DNA from: Actinophytocola algeriensis
GTDB lineage: Bacteria; Actinomycetota; Actinomycetes; Mycobacteriales; Pseudonocardiaceae
Assembly (NCBI RefSeq): GCF_014203735.1
Contig: NZ_JACHJQ010000003.1
Location: 481,326-545,325, forward strand
DNA length: 64,000 nt
Reading direction: 5' to 3'
Part shown: in pieces, positions 16,378 to 25,157 of the stretch
Layout: each line of letters starts with the position of its first letter
Numbering within the stretch: the first letter of the stretch is position 1
Translations under genes and position numbers: made by a program
The notes under the pieces: model-generated
The model's database searches: none
What the model was told of the DNA's origin: nothing
Seen by the model: the letters and a program-made list of their open reading frames with translations, nothing else

Positions 16378-17841
16378 ATGGACCCCGCCTCGCAGCCGGA
16401 GCACGCCTGGACACCCACGTCGGAGCCGGACACCGAGGTCCTGCCCGTCATGTCCGATGTGGACACCAAGCCGCCTCGGCCGGCCGACCCGCTCGCCGTC
16501 GCGCTCGGGAACGCCTCGCTGCTCGGCGTCGGCTACCTGTTGCTGCGCAGGACCTGGCTCGCCGTCCTGACCCTCGTCGTCACGGTCGTGCTGGTCATCG
16601 TCCTCACCGGGAGCACGCCGGAGGTCTGGCTGGAAGTCGTCGTGGTCCTGTGGTGGGCGGCCCTCATCGCGCACGGCTGGCTGCTCGCCCGCAGGCGTCC
16701 GCGACCCGCCCGGCCGTGGGGGAGGCGGGTGGTCGCGCTCGCCGTGACGGTGCCGGTCCTGGCGGCGTTCGGCGTGCTGCGGTTCGACGCGGCCGGGATC
16801 GAGCAGGACGTGACCGAGGCGCGCGGCGCGGGCGACTGCCGCCAGGCGGTGACCGCCACGGACCAGCTGGGGTTCGGGCACCGCGTGGTCGACGCGCCGC
16901 TGGTCGTCCGTGCCGAGGAGACCATCGCGGCGTGCGAGCGGTTGCGTGCGGCCGCCAAGGCTCTCAGCGTCGCGCTGACCGGCGACATCGAGACACTCCA
17001 GACCGGCTTCGCCACGCTGTCCGAGGTGCTCGCCGAGCGGCCGGGGCACGAGCAGATGGTCGCCACGGCACTGGACGGCTTCCTCGACCGCCTGCCGGTG
17101 GTGGACTCGTGCATCGCCACGACGGTCACCGACTGGCTGCGCGAGCACAAGCCCGGCGGCGAGCTCGCCCCTGCCGCCGACATCGTCCCGCGCGTCGCGC
17201 CGCGGGCGATCGTCGGCTGCGGCGACCGGCTCATGGCGGCCAACGACTGGGGCGTGGCCCGCGACCACTACCGGCAGTTGCTCGACGAGTACCCCGAGCA
17301 CGAGCTCGCGCCGACGGCCCAGCAGGGAGTGCGGAAGGCCACGCTGGCGATCGAACTGGACAACGTGCGCGGCCTGCTGGCGCCCACGGGCGGCCAGCCC
17401 CGGTACTGCGACAGCCCGGCCCCCTACAGCGGCGCCGCTCCGTACGTGCCCAACCGGCCGAACCGCGCGCTGGTGTACGGGAGCGAACCCAACACGAACA
17501 AGATCCCCCCGGGCTGGTTGGCTCGCGACGTCACGGACGCGGTCGTGGTGATCTGTGCTGGCGAGTCCGAGTACGGCGCCTCCGTCGACACCTGCCTGTA
17601 CGACTCCACCACCGACCCCGGCGTCTCGGGCTGGGTCACGTTCCGGAAGATCGCGATCCCGCTGCGCGTCTTCGAGGTGCGGACCGGGCGGCTGGTCGCC
17701 TCGTTCAAGGTGGAGATCGGCGGCGGGAGCTGTCCGGCCTTCCTGAGCTGGTACGGCTCCGTCACGCCGCCGTCGAGCGAGTACGTCGCCGCCAGTCCCG
17801 CCGACGTGCAGGCCGCGTTCCGGCCGCTGCTCATCCCGTGA
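16378..17841 (+). CDS. Membrane protein with TPR-like region, unknown function
   Basis: A 487-residue protein. Residues about 45-130 hold three hydrophobic helices (GYLLLRRTWLAVLTLVVTVV; VWLEVVVVLWWAALIAHGWL; VVALAVTVPVLAAFGVL). The large extracytoplasmic or cytoplasmic remainder has helical repeat-like segments (130-330, with several Cys such as ARGAGDCRQAV, VDSCIATTV, IVGCGDRL), then a beta-rich C-terminal domain (340-487) with PPGWLARDVTDAVVVIC. Similar proteins are widespread in Streptomyces from general knowledge, without known function. ATG 16378 follows GGAAGGAACC. It is 71 bp after the ABC operon and probably independent. Confidence 0.7.
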   Translation: MDPASQPEHAWTPTSEPDTEVLPVMSDVDTKPPRPADPLAVALGNASLLGVGYLLLRRTWLAVLTLVVTVVLVIVLTGSTPEVWLEVVVVLWWAALIAHGWLLARRRPRPARPWGRRVVALAVTVPVLAAFGVLRFDAAGIEQDVTEARGAGDCRQAVTATDQLGFGHRVVDAPLVVRAEETIAACERLRAAAKALSVALTGDIETLQTGFATLSEVLAERPGHEQMVATALDGFLDRLPVVDSCIATTVTDWLREHKPGGELAPAADIVPRVAPRAIVGCGDRLMAANDWGVARDHYRQLLDEYPEHELAPTAQQGVRKATLAIELDNVRGLLAPTGGQPRYCDSPAPYSGAAPYVPNRPNRALVYGSEPNTNKIPPGWLARDVTDAVVVICAGESEYGASVDTCLYDSTTDPGVSGWVTFRKIAIPLRVFEVRTGRLVASFKVEIGGGSCPAFLSWYGSVTPPSSEYVAASPADVQAAFRPLLIP

Positions 17842-17842
17842 G

Positions 17843-18205
17843 CTACCGCGCGTCGTAGGCCTCGCGGGCCGTCATCACCTCGGGCATGCGGCTCTCCAGC
17901 AGCTCGACCAGCGTGTGCAGCTGCTTCGCCACGTCCGTGCCCAGACCCGTGAGGCTGTACTCCACGTGCGGCGGGATCGTCGGCCGCGCCTCCCGCAGCA
18001 CCAGCCCGTCCCGCTCCAGCGCCTGCAACGTCTGGCTCAGCATCTTCTCGCTGATCCCGTCGACCCGGCGCCGCAGCGCGTTGAAGCGGGTCGTGCCGTC
18101 CAGCAGTGCCACCAGCGCGAGCGTGCCCCAGCGGCCGGTCGCGTGCTCCATCGTCTCCCGCGAGGTGCAGTTCCTGGCGAAGACGTCGAACACCAACTCG
18201 TCCAT
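17843..18205 (-). CDS. HxlR family winged-helix regulator
   Basis: A 120-residue MarR/HxlR-type repressor. The HxlR hallmark CTSRETMEHATGRWGTLALV (residues 12-31, Cys12) is clear, followed by FNALRRRVDGISEKMLSQTLQALERDGLV (recognition helix and wing). The N-terminal Cys is the redox- or quinone-sensing residue in YodB/HypR relatives. It is divergent from a QOR2-like reductase, the classic pairing in which the repressor controls a quinone reductase. ATG 18205; the ribosome-binding site is weak. Confidence 0.9.
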   Translation of the reverse strand: MDELVFDVFARNCTSRETMEHATGRWGTLALVALLDGTTRFNALRRRVDGISEKMLSQTLQALERDGLVLREARPTIPPHVEYSLTGLGTDVAKQLHTLVELLESRMPEVMTAREAYDAR

Positions 18206-18217
18206 GAGGTATATGGT

Positions 18218-18244
18218 AGTACTAACTGACAGATAGTACTAACC
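18218..18244. promoter_or_regulatory. Candidate HxlR operator: two TAGTACTAAC repeats
   Basis: TAGTACTAAC occurs at 18218-18227 and 18235-18244. Each contains the perfect palindrome TAGTACTA, centres 17 bp apart, inside the 53-bp space between the divergent HxlR and QOR2 genes. YodB-type regulators bind TACT/AGTA half-sites, so this is probably the shared operator. The pattern is seen directly; the role is inference. Confidence 0.6.
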
Positions 18245-18258
18245 ATTGGAGAGTGTCG

Positions 18259-19098
18259 ATGATCGTCGTGACAGGCGCTACCGGGCAGCTCGGGCGGCTC
18301 GTGGTCGAAGGGCTTCGCAAGCAGGGTGCGACCGTGGTCGCCGGGGCGCGCAACCCCGCGGCCGCCGCTGACCTCGGTGTCGAGGTGCGGGAGCTGGACT
18401 ACGACCGGCCCGCGACCGTCGACGCCGCGCTCGCCGGCGCCGACCAGGTCCTCCTCATCTCGGGCTCCGAGCCTGGCAAGCGCGTCCCGCAGCACACGGC
18501 CGTCGTCGACGCCGCCAAGCGGGCCGGGGTCCGCCAGCTCGTCTACACCAGCGCTCTGCACGCCGACACCACGCCGCTCGTCCTCGCGCCGGAGCACAAG
18601 GCGACCGAGGAGGCCATCCTCGCGAGCGGGCTCCCGTACACCTTCCTGCGCAACGGCTGGTACCACGAGAACTACCTCGACCAGATCGCCCAGGGCGCCA
18701 AGACCGGAGAGATCGTCGGCGCCGCCGGGGACGGCCGGGTCGCGTCCGCCGCGCGCAAGGACTTCGCCGACGCCGCGGTCGCCGTGCTCACCGGCAGCGG
18801 GCACGAGAACAAGGCCTACGAGCTGAGCGGCGACACCGCGTGGACGTTCAGCGAGTTCGCCGACGAGATCGGCAAGGTCGCTGGCAAGTCCGTCACCTAC
18901 CGCAGCCTCCCGCCCGCCGAGTTCCAGCAGCTCCTCGTCGACCAGGGCACGCCCGCCGAGGTCGCCGGGTTCGTCGCCGCGCTGGAGCAGAACATCGCCG
19001 ACGGCACCCTCGCCGACACGCCCGGCCACCTGCGGACCCTGATCGGACATCCGACGACGCCGGTCGCCGACACGATCGAGTCGGTCCTCTCCGCCTAG
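18259..19098 (+). CDS. NAD(P)H-binding quinone reductase-like protein (QOR2/NmrA family)
   Basis: A 279-residue atypical SDR. The cofactor motif is VTGATGQLG near the N terminus; there is no YxxxK pair; FLRNGWYHENY (near 130) is characteristic of the QOR2/NmrA-like group. It probably reduces quinones or acts as a redox sensor. I chose ATG 18259 over GTG 18253 because GGAG (18248-18251) is 7 nt from the ATG but only 1 nt from the GTG. Divergent from the HxlR regulator and probably controlled by it. Confidence 0.87.
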   Translation: MIVVTGATGQLGRLVVEGLRKQGATVVAGARNPAAAADLGVEVRELDYDRPATVDAALAGADQVLLISGSEPGKRVPQHTAVVDAAKRAGVRQLVYTSALHADTTPLVLAPEHKATEEAILASGLPYTFLRNGWYHENYLDQIAQGAKTGEIVGAAGDGRVASAARKDFADAAVAVLTGSGHENKAYELSGDTAWTFSEFADEIGKVAGKSVTYRSLPPAEFQQLLVDQGTPAEVAGFVAALEQNIADGTLADTPGHLRTLIGHPTTPVADTIESVLSA

Positions 19099-19109
19099 CA
19101 TCGGAGTCC

Positions 19110-21851
19110 ATGGATCTACAGCGCAGGTTGACCGAAACCGTGTCGGGCGACGTCAGCTTCGACGCGGGCACCAGAGCGCTGTACACGATGGACGCCTCGA
19201 ACTACCGGCAGGTGCCGGTCGGGGTGGTGCGGCCGGCGACCGTCGACGACGTGGTGGCCGCGGTCGCCGCCGCGCGTGCGCACGACGTGCCGGTCGTGCC
19301 GCGGGGCGGCGGCACCAGCCTCGCCGGCAACTCGACCGGTGGCGGGCTCGTGCTGGACCTGACCCGCCTGCGCGGGTTCACCATCGACCCCGTCGCGCGC
19401 ACCGCGCGGGTCGAGCCCGGTGTGGTGCTCGACGACCTGCGGGCCGCGGCCGCCGAACACGGGCTGACGTTCGGTCCCGACCCGTCGACGCACAGCCGCT
19501 GCACGCTCGGCGGCATGATCGGCAACAACTCGTGCGGCGCGCACTCGGTCGCGTGGGGCACGACGCTCGACAACGTCGTCGAGCTAAGCGTGCTCACCTA
19601 TGACGGCACCCGCATGACCGTCGGCCGCGACCACGACCTGCCGCCGGAACTGCGGAAACTGGTCGACGACAACCTCGCGGTGCTGCGCACGGAGTTCGGC
19701 AGGCTTGGGCGGCAGGTGTCCGGCTACGCGCTGCACCACCTCCTGCCCGAACACGGGCGCGACCTCGCGAAGGCGCTGGTCGGCACCGAGGGCACGTGCG
19801 TGACGGTGCTCGGCGCGACGGTCCGCCTGGTGGCGGTGCCGAAGGAACGCGTGCTGCTGGTGCTCGGGTTCGCGGACGACGTCGCCGCGGCCGACACGGT
19901 GCCCGCGATCCTGCCGCACCGGCCGCTGACCGTGGAGAGCATGGACGAGCGGATCATCGCCCTGCGCGCCGCCCGCAATCCCGAGCGGCCACCCGCGCTG
20001 CCCGACGGTGGTGCGTGGCTGTTCGTCGAGGTCGACGGGGTGGCGGCCGCACAGGCCATCGCCGACGTGGTCGCTGCGCCGCACCAGGTGCTGACCGACG
20101 CGGTGGCGCAGCGCGCGCTGTGGCGGCTGCGGGAGGAAGGTTCGGGGATCTCGACCCGCATGGCGGACGGTTCGGAGGCGTGGCCCGGCTGGGAGGACAC
20201 GGCCGTGCCACCGGACCGGCTGGGCGCCTACCTGCGGGAACTCCGTGCGCTGCTGGAGAAGCACGGTCTGCGCGGGATCACGTACGGCCACTTCGGCGAG
20301 GGCTGCATCCACATCCGCATCGACTTCGACCTCGTCCACGACGACGGTCGCGCGGTGTTCCGCCGGTTCCTCGAGGAGGGCGCGGACCTGGTCGCCAGGC
20401 ACGGCGGTTCGCTGTCGGGCGAGCACGGCGACGGGCAGGTCCGCGCGGAGCTGCTGCCGCGCATGTACTCCCCGTCGGCGATGGCCATGTTCGCGCGGTT
20501 CAAGGAGTTCTGGGACCCGAAGGGCCGGATGAACCCGGGCATGGTGGTGCGGCCGTACCGGATCGACGAGAACCTGCGCTTCGTGCCGTTGTCGTCGGTG
20601 CGCACCGCGTTCTCGTACCCGCACGACAACGGCGACTTCGGCCAGGCGATGCGGCGGTGCGTGGGCGTCGCGAAGTGCCGCAACCATTCCGGTTCGGTGA
20701 TGTGCCCGAGCTTCCAGGTGACGGGCGACGAGCGGCACTCGACCCGCGGCCGGTCGCGGCTGCTGTACGAGATGCTGGCAGGCGACGTGATCACCGACGG
20801 CTGGCGGTCGACGGAGGTGCGGGACGCGCTGGACCTGTGCCTGTCGTGCAAGGGGTGCAGGAGCGACTGCCCGGTGAACGTCGACATGGCGACGTACAAG
20901 GCGGAGTTCCTGCACCACCACTACAAGCGGCGGCTGCGGCCGGCGTCGCACTACTCGATGGGGTGGCTGCCGCTCTGGCTGCGGCTGGCGGCGCGGATGC
21001 CTCGGGTGGCGAACGCGGCGCTGTCGGGCCGGATGGCGCCGTTGGTGAAGCGCATGGGCGGGATCGCCAAGGAACGCGCGCTGCCGGTCGTCGCGCCGGA
21101 GCCGTTCACCCGGTGGTTGAGCCGGAATCCGGGTTCCGGTCGCCCGGTGGTGCTGTGGCCGGACACGTTCACGAACTACTTCACCCCCTCGGCGGGCATC
21201 GCGGCGGTGACGGTGCTGCGGGCCGCCGGGTTCAACCCGGTGTTGCCGAAGGGATCGGTGTGCTGCGGTCTGACGTGGGTGTCGACGGGCCAGCTTTCGG
21301 TGGCACGCAAGGTGATGCGGCGAAGCCTGCGGGTGCTGACCCCGCACCTGGACGCGGGCACGCCCATCGTCGGTCTGGAGCCGAGCTGTCTGTCGGCGCT
21401 GAAGACGGACGTGCCGGAACTGACGGGCGACGACCGCACGGTGTCGAACACGTTCACGCTGGCGGGTTTCCTGCAGACCTACGCTCCGGAGTGGACGCCA
21501 CCACCGGTGGATCGCGAGGCGCTCATGCAGGTGCACTGCCACCAGCACGCGACCCTGGGTTACGCGGCGGAGACCGAGTTGCTGGCGAAGGCAGGCGTGG
21601 ACATGACGTCGGTCCCGTCGGGATGTTGTGGCCTGGCAGGCAACTTCGGCTTCGAACGCGACCACTACGAGGTGTCACAGGCACTGGCGGAACGCGCACT
21701 GCTGCCCGCGGTACGCACGGCGGCAGAGGACGCGGTGGTGATCGCGGACGGCTTCAGCTGCCGGACACAGGTGGCGCACGGCACCGACCGCACGGCCGTG
21801 CACCTGGCGGAGGTGCTGGCGGCAGGACTCACCGAGGAAGGGACGCGCTGA
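19110..21851 (+). CDS. FAD-binding and Fe-S dehydrogenase (D-lactate/glycolate dehydrogenase type)
   Basis: A 913-residue fusion of GlcD-like and GlcF-like parts. FAD_binding_4 spans about 35-200 with PRGGGTSLAGNS, then FAD-oxidase C-terminal domain to about 490 with GITYGHFGEGCIHIRID and SGEHGDGQVR. A ferredoxin-like region follows: CVGVAKCRNHSGSVMCPSF (near 515) and CLSCKGCRSDCPVNV (near 585). The C-terminal third has two CCG-type clusters (GSVCCGLTW, SGCCGLAGNFG). Family members oxidise D-lactate or a related 2-hydroxy acid and pass electrons to the quinone pool. ATG 19110 starts 11 nt after the QOR2 stop, so co-transcription is likely. Its last 23 bp overlap the convergent kinase gene. 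Confidence 0.9.
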   Translation: MDLQRRLTETVSGDVSFDAGTRALYTMDASNYRQVPVGVVRPATVDDVVAAVAAARAHDVPVVPRGGGTSLAGNSTGGGLVLDLTRLRGFTIDPVARTARVEPGVVLDDLRAAAAEHGLTFGPDPSTHSRCTLGGMIGNNSCGAHSVAWGTTLDNVVELSVLTYDGTRMTVGRDHDLPPELRKLVDDNLAVLRTEFGRLGRQVSGYALHHLLPEHGRDLAKALVGTEGTCVTVLGATVRLVAVPKERVLLVLGFADDVAAADTVPAILPHRPLTVESMDERIIALRAARNPERPPALPDGGAWLFVEVDGVAAAQAIADVVAAPHQVLTDAVAQRALWRLREEGSGISTRMADGSEAWPGWEDTAVPPDRLGAYLRELRALLEKHGLRGITYGHFGEGCIHIRIDFDLVHDDGRAVFRRFLEEGADLVARHGGSLSGEHGDGQVRAELLPRMYSPSAMAMFARFKEFWDPKGRMNPGMVVRPYRIDENLRFVPLSSVRTAFSYPHDNGDFGQAMRRCVGVAKCRNHSGSVMCPSFQVTGDERHSTRGRSRLLYEMLAGDVITDGWRSTEVRDALDLCLSCKGCRSDCPVNVDMATYKAEFLHHHYKRRLRPASHYSMGWLPLWLRLAARMPRVANAALSGRMAPLVKRMGGIAKERALPVVAPEPFTRWLSRNPGSGRPVVLWPDTFTNYFTPSAGIAAVTVLRAAGFNPVLPKGSVCCGLTWVSTGQLSVARKVMRRSLRVLTPHLDAGTPIVGLEPSCLSALKTDVPELTGDDRTVSNTFTLAGFLQTYAPEWTPPPVDREALMQVHCHQHATLGYAAETELLAKAGVDMTSVPSGCCGLAGNFGFERDHYEVSQALAERALLPAVRTAAEDAVVIADGFSCRTQVAHGTDRTAVHLAEVLAAGLTEEGTR

Positions 21852-23271
21852 ACCGGGCGCCTCCTTCTGGTGCGGGCCCGGCGTCGACGCCACCACCGAG
21901 GCGGGTGACCAGTCCGTGCACGAGTGCGAGACCGATGCCGGTGCCGCCGGGCCGGATCCCGTGGTAGCGCGAGTGCAGCACGCCGCGCTGGAAGGCGTTG
22001 CGGTAGTCCTCTTCTGACAGGCCGGGGCCGCCGTCGCGGACCTCGAGCACCGCGGCACCGGGAACGGTGCGCAACGCGAGCACGACCGGGGCCCCGGCCG
22101 GGGTGGCACGAACAGCGTTGGACGCGAGCCCGTCGACGACCTGACGAACCCGCCGGGGATCGGTCCGCACCACCACCGCGCCGGCCGGGCTCTCGACCCG
22201 GAACAGCACACCCGTGGCGGCGCACCGGCTTTCCCACACCCGAGCGGACTCGGCGACCAGCTGGGTGAGGTCGACGTCGACGAGGTCCAGCCGGAAGTCG
22301 TCGGCACCGAGCCGCGCGAGGTCCAGGAGGTCGGACACGAGCTGGTCGAGCCGCTCGGCTTCCGTCTCGATGGTGCGGCCCACCGCGGGCACCTCGGCAC
22401 CGGTCACCACACCGTCGGCGAGCGACTCGGCGAAACCGCGGACGGCGGTGAGCGGCGTGCGCAGCTCGTGCGAGACGGACAGCAGGAACTCGCGTTGCCG
22501 CGCTTCGCTGCGGGCGAGGGCGTCGGCCAGCACGTTGATCGACTCGCCGACCTCGACCAGTTCCTTGGGCCCTTCCGGTGGTACGCGCAGATCACGCCGC
22601 CCGTGGCTCATGCTGACGGCGACCTCGGCAGTGCGGCGCAGCGGCCGGGCCAGCAACCGTGCCAGCACCACCCCGGCGATCGCCGCGACCACGATGCCGA
22701 CGCACAACGCGAACAGCAGACTGCGCAGCAACTCACGACCGGTCCCACGGGCGACGTCGACGGGCTGAACCAGCGCAACCGCCCCACGATCGGCCAGCGC
22801 CCGCCCTTCGACGAGGAACTCGACCCCGGCGATGGTCACCCTGCCGTGCAGCGGCCGGTCGACGGTCACCTTGGCGAACCCGGCCCGCCGCGCGGCACGC
22901 ACGGCCTGCTGGTCGGCACCCGCGATGCCACCGTTGGGCCCACGCCGCACCACGTCCACGTCAAGCCGGTCGAGGATCTCCGTCACCCGCCGCGCGGCCA
23001 CCGGCACGTCCCCGAGCTGCGCGGACACCACGTCGGCCTGCGCGGAAAGCTGCTCCCGCAACACATCCCGCGACTGCCTGATCACCAGCCCAACCGACAC
23101 CACCCCGGCGACCAACGCCGTCACCCCGGCCACGACGAGCCCCAGCACGTAGGTACGCACCCACAACGAGGACCGCTGCGCCGCCTGCCGCCGCACCTTC
23201 CCGCCACCGGCGCCCACCGGCCCCCGCGGCGGCGGGGACTCCGGTCGCGCCGGCCCTGGTGGCGTGGTCAC
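21829..23271 (-). CDS. Two-component sensor histidine kinase
   Basis: A 480-residue membrane kinase. A first TM helix near residues 33-60 (VRTYVLGLVVAGVTALVAGV), an extracytoplasmic sensor of about 110 residues, a second TM near 175-200, then HAMP, HisKA with SVSHELRTPLTAVRGF (phospho-His near 268) and HATPase_c with the N box (LASNAVRATP), DGGPGLSEEDY and TGIGLALVHGLVTRLGG. GTG/ATG overlap of 4 bp with the response regulator upstream. Last gene of a four-gene operon that starts at 24491. Confidence 0.93.
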   Translation of the reverse strand: MTTPPGPARPESPPPRGPVGAGGGKVRRQAAQRSSLWVRTYVLGLVVAGVTALVAGVVSVGLVIRQSRDVLREQLSAQADVVSAQLGDVPVAARRVTEILDRLDVDVVRRGPNGGIAGADQQAVRAARRAGFAKVTVDRPLHGRVTIAGVEFLVEGRALADRGAVALVQPVDVARGTGRELLRSLLFALCVGIVVAAIAGVVLARLLARPLRRTAEVAVSMSHGRRDLRVPPEGPKELVEVGESINVLADALARSEARQREFLLSVSHELRTPLTAVRGFAESLADGVVTGAEVPAVGRTIETEAERLDQLVSDLLDLARLGADDFRLDLVDVDLTQLVAESARVWESRCAATGVLFRVESPAGAVVVRTDPRRVRQVVDGLASNAVRATPAGAPVVLALRTVPGAAVLEVRDGGPGLSEEDYRNAFQRGVLHSRYHGIRPGGTGIGLALVHGLVTRLGGGVDAGPAPEGGARFSASLPR

Positions 23272-23942
23272 GGGCGGTCCGCGGCGTAGCCGATGCCCCG
23301 TACCGTGCGGATGGGGCTGGCCTCACCCAGTTTGGCCCTCAGTTGCGCCACGTGGACGTCCACCGTTCTCGTGCCCGTCACCGAGTAGCCCCACACCGTG
23401 CTCAGGAGTTGCCTCCGCTCGAAGACGTGGTTCGGGCGGCGCATCAGCTGGGCCAGCAGGTCGAACTCGGTGGAGGTCAGCGCGATCTCCACCTCGTTCG
23501 CCCAGGCTCGGCGCTGGGTCATGTCCACGCGGACTCGGCCCACCTCCAGCACCTCCGCCGCCGTCGGGCCTCTGCGCAGCACCGTCCGGACTCTCGCCAC
23601 CAGCTCGCGCGGGCTGAACGGCTTCGTGACGTAGTCGTCGCCACCCAGTTCCAGGCCCAGCACCCGGTCCACCTCGTCGTCGCGGGCCGTGACGAACAGG
23701 ATCGGGGTCCAGTCGCCGTCTGCTCGCAGGGTTCGGCAGATCTCGATGCCGTCCATCGACGGGAGGCCAACGTCCAGGATTACGGCTGCCGGGCGGAGTC
23801 TGCGGACCGCCGCCAGTGCTGCCGCGCCGTCCTTCTCGAGGTGCACGCCGAAGCCCTCACGCAGCAGGTAGCGCTGCACCAGGTCGGCGATGGCCGGGTC
23901 GTCCTCCACGACCAGGATCAGGCCGCGGCCATCATCGGACAT
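23268..23942 (-). CDS. OmpR/PhoB family response regulator
   Basis: A 224-residue regulator. The receiver domain has acidic pair EDD (near 14), phospho-acceptor Asp in ILDVGLPSMDGIE, and FVTARDD and KPFSPREL. The C-terminal winged helix reads LTSTEFDLLAQLMRRPNHVF and then TRTVDVHVAQLRAKLG, typical of OmpR-type DNA binding. ATG 23942 is preferred; GTG 23957 would add five residues. Partner of the overlapping kinase gene. Confidence 0.93.
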   Translation of the reverse strand: MSDDGRGLILVVEDDPAIADLVQRYLLREGFGVHLEKDGAAALAAVRRLRPAAVILDVGLPSMDGIEICRTLRADGDWTPILFVTARDDEVDRVLGLELGGDDYVTKPFSPRELVARVRTVLRRGPTAAEVLEVGRVRVDMTQRRAWANEVEIALTSTEFDLLAQLMRRPNHVFERRQLLSTVWGYSVTGTRTVDVHVAQLRAKLGEASPIRTVRGIGYAADRP

Positions 23943-23961
23943 GGTTTTGTATAGCACTCAT

Positions 23962-24117
23962 TCAGTCACCGGCCATTTCGGATTCGACGGCGTCCAATGT
24001 GGATTCGATGTCGCCGACCTGCTGGTCCACGCCGCCGCCTGGCGCCGGGGCGCTGTCGCCCCGGCAGCCGGCGGTCAGCGACAGGAGCAGCGCCAGCGTG
24101 CCTGCCAGCCGCCTCAC
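23962..24117 (-). CDS. Tiny lipoprotein in two-component operon
   Basis: A 51-residue product. The N terminus RRLAGTLALLLSLTAGC is a lipoprotein signal (lipobox LTAGC, Cys near 19); the mature 32 residues are Pro/Gly-rich and then acidic and helical (QQVGDIESTLDAVESEMAGD). GTG 24117 overlaps the stop of the preceding secreted-protein gene as GTGA. It lies directly before the response regulator, so it may be an accessory of the sensor. Easily missed because of its size; the coupling supports it. Confidence 0.7.
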   Translation of the reverse strand: MRRLAGTLALLLSLTAGCRGDSAPAPGGGVDQQVGDIESTLDAVESEMAGD

Positions 24118-24491
24118 TTCGCCTCGCAGTGGTCGGTGCGGAAGTCGGTGGCCCACTGCTTGACCTTGGTGAGGTCGTCGACCCGGCCCGCCCGGCGGTC
24201 GGCTCGCTCCTCGAGTAACTGTGCGGTGGTCTCGCGGCCTGCTTCGCGTTCCCTGGTCGCGCGAGCGCGCAGCCACTCCGCCGAGCCGCGGACCTCCGGT
24301 CCGCCGTTGATGCGCTCGAGCAACCGGTCGGCACGTTTCTCGATCTTCGGCAGGCGCTTCTCGCACAGGTGCTGCACCTGCTCCGGGCTGAGCGTGATCG
24401 TGACCGGGTCGGTCGGCTGTGCCGCCGCGGTGGTCGCGCCGGCCAGCACGAGGCCGATGGTCAGGGCAGCGGTGGTGAGGTGGTTTCGCAT
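24114..24491 (-). CDS. Secreted small helical protein, first gene of two-component operon
   Basis: A 125-residue exported protein. The signal peptide is MRNHLTTAALTIGLVLAGA with cleavage near TAAAQP. The mature part is highly charged and helical with two Cys (VQHLCEKRLPKIEKRADRLL and the C-terminal TDHCEAK) that could form a disulfide. No family recognised. Encoded upstream of the lipoprotein, response regulator and kinase genes with overlaps, so it may modulate the kinase sensor domain outside the cell, as small periplasmic inhibitors do for other systems (inference). Confidence 0.75.
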   Translation of the reverse strand: MRNHLTTAALTIGLVLAGATTAAAQPTDPVTITLSPEQVQHLCEKRLPKIEKRADRLLERINGGPEVRGSAEWLRARATREREAGRETTAQLLEERADRRAGRVDDLTKVKQWATDFRTDHCEAK

Positions 24492-24551
24492 GGGACTCAC
24501 TTTGGCGTGCCAAGGTGAGCAGAAGGACAGGGGAATGTTCGGGGTTTGTAA

Positions 24552-24585
24552 GTCAGACGCAGTCAGACGCTGTGTGGTCAGACGC
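24552..24585. promoter_or_regulatory. Direct repeats GTCAGACGC upstream of two-component operon
   Basis: GTCAGACGC occurs three times: 24552-24560, 24562-24570 and 24577-24585 (starts 10 and 15 bp apart). The second and third copies extend to GTCAGACGCTGTG. They lie in the 100-bp gap just upstream of the operon start (24491). OmpR-type regulators bind direct repeats at 10-11 bp spacing, so autoregulation is plausible (inference). Confidence 0.5.
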
Positions 24586-24591
24586 TGTGGC

Positions 24592-25074
24592 TCACACGCC
24601 GAGACGATGCAGAAGACGTTCCTCGAGCTGGTCCAGCTCGGTCGACGCGGCCTTGTGCGCGGCCTTGCGACGGGCCGTTGGCATCCGCTCCGCGGCCCGG
24701 ACCGCGGCGGCGAGCTGGCGCAGCGTCGTGTCGCTCCGGTTCGCGAACGCCTTGTCGTCCGCCGACGCGTCGGGGCGGTCCCGCAGCTCGTTGACGGCGT
24801 CGGCCGCACCGGAGATCCGCGCGTGCAGCGCGCCGCCGCGGCCGGAGAAGCGGGACAGCTCATCGAGGGGCACCCCGAGGCGCCGGGCCCGGCCCCGGTC
24901 GTACCGGTCGCGCACCTCACCGAGCGCACGCAGCACGTGCGGGGCGACCACCGGGATCACGGCCGGGCCGATGATCTTGACGACGGCGATCGCGTTCTTC
25001 GTCCGCTTCGGCGTGAACCTCGACTCCGCGCCACCGCCGACACCACCCGCGGCCTTGCGCTTCCTCAGTGCCAT
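24592..25074 (-). CDS. DUF6474-like hypothetical protein
   Basis: A 160-residue basic helical protein. RFTPKRTKNAIAVVKIIGPAV (about 21-41) has one weakly hydrophobic helix, followed by LGEVRDRYDRGRARRLGVPLDEL and an Arg/Ala-rich helical C terminus. It resembles what is annotated DUF6474 in actinobacteria; the name is from memory and moderately sure. ATG 25074 fits better than the 12-residue-longer start. Upstream on the same strand as the two-component operon, but separated from it by 100 bp with direct repeats. Confidence 0.65.
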   Translation of the reverse strand: MALRKRKAAGGVGGGAESRFTPKRTKNAIAVVKIIGPAVIPVVAPHVLRALGEVRDRYDRGRARRLGVPLDELSRFSGRGGALHARISGAADAVNELRDRPDASADDKAFANRSDTTLRQLAAAVRAAERMPTARRKAAHKAASTELDQLEERLLHRLGV

Positions 25075-25157
25075 GGCACTCAACTTATCGGTGCTGACCA
25101 GCCTCGGCACCCGCTGCCCACCAGGTTCTGTCGGTGGTCCCGCCTAGACTGCGTACC

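Noticed and set aside
19584-21665. Long minus-strand ORF of 693 codons
   Set aside because: Antisense to the FAD/Fe-S dehydrogenase, which has clear motifs throughout; the ORF is Arg/His-rich shadow sequence typical of high-GC DNA.
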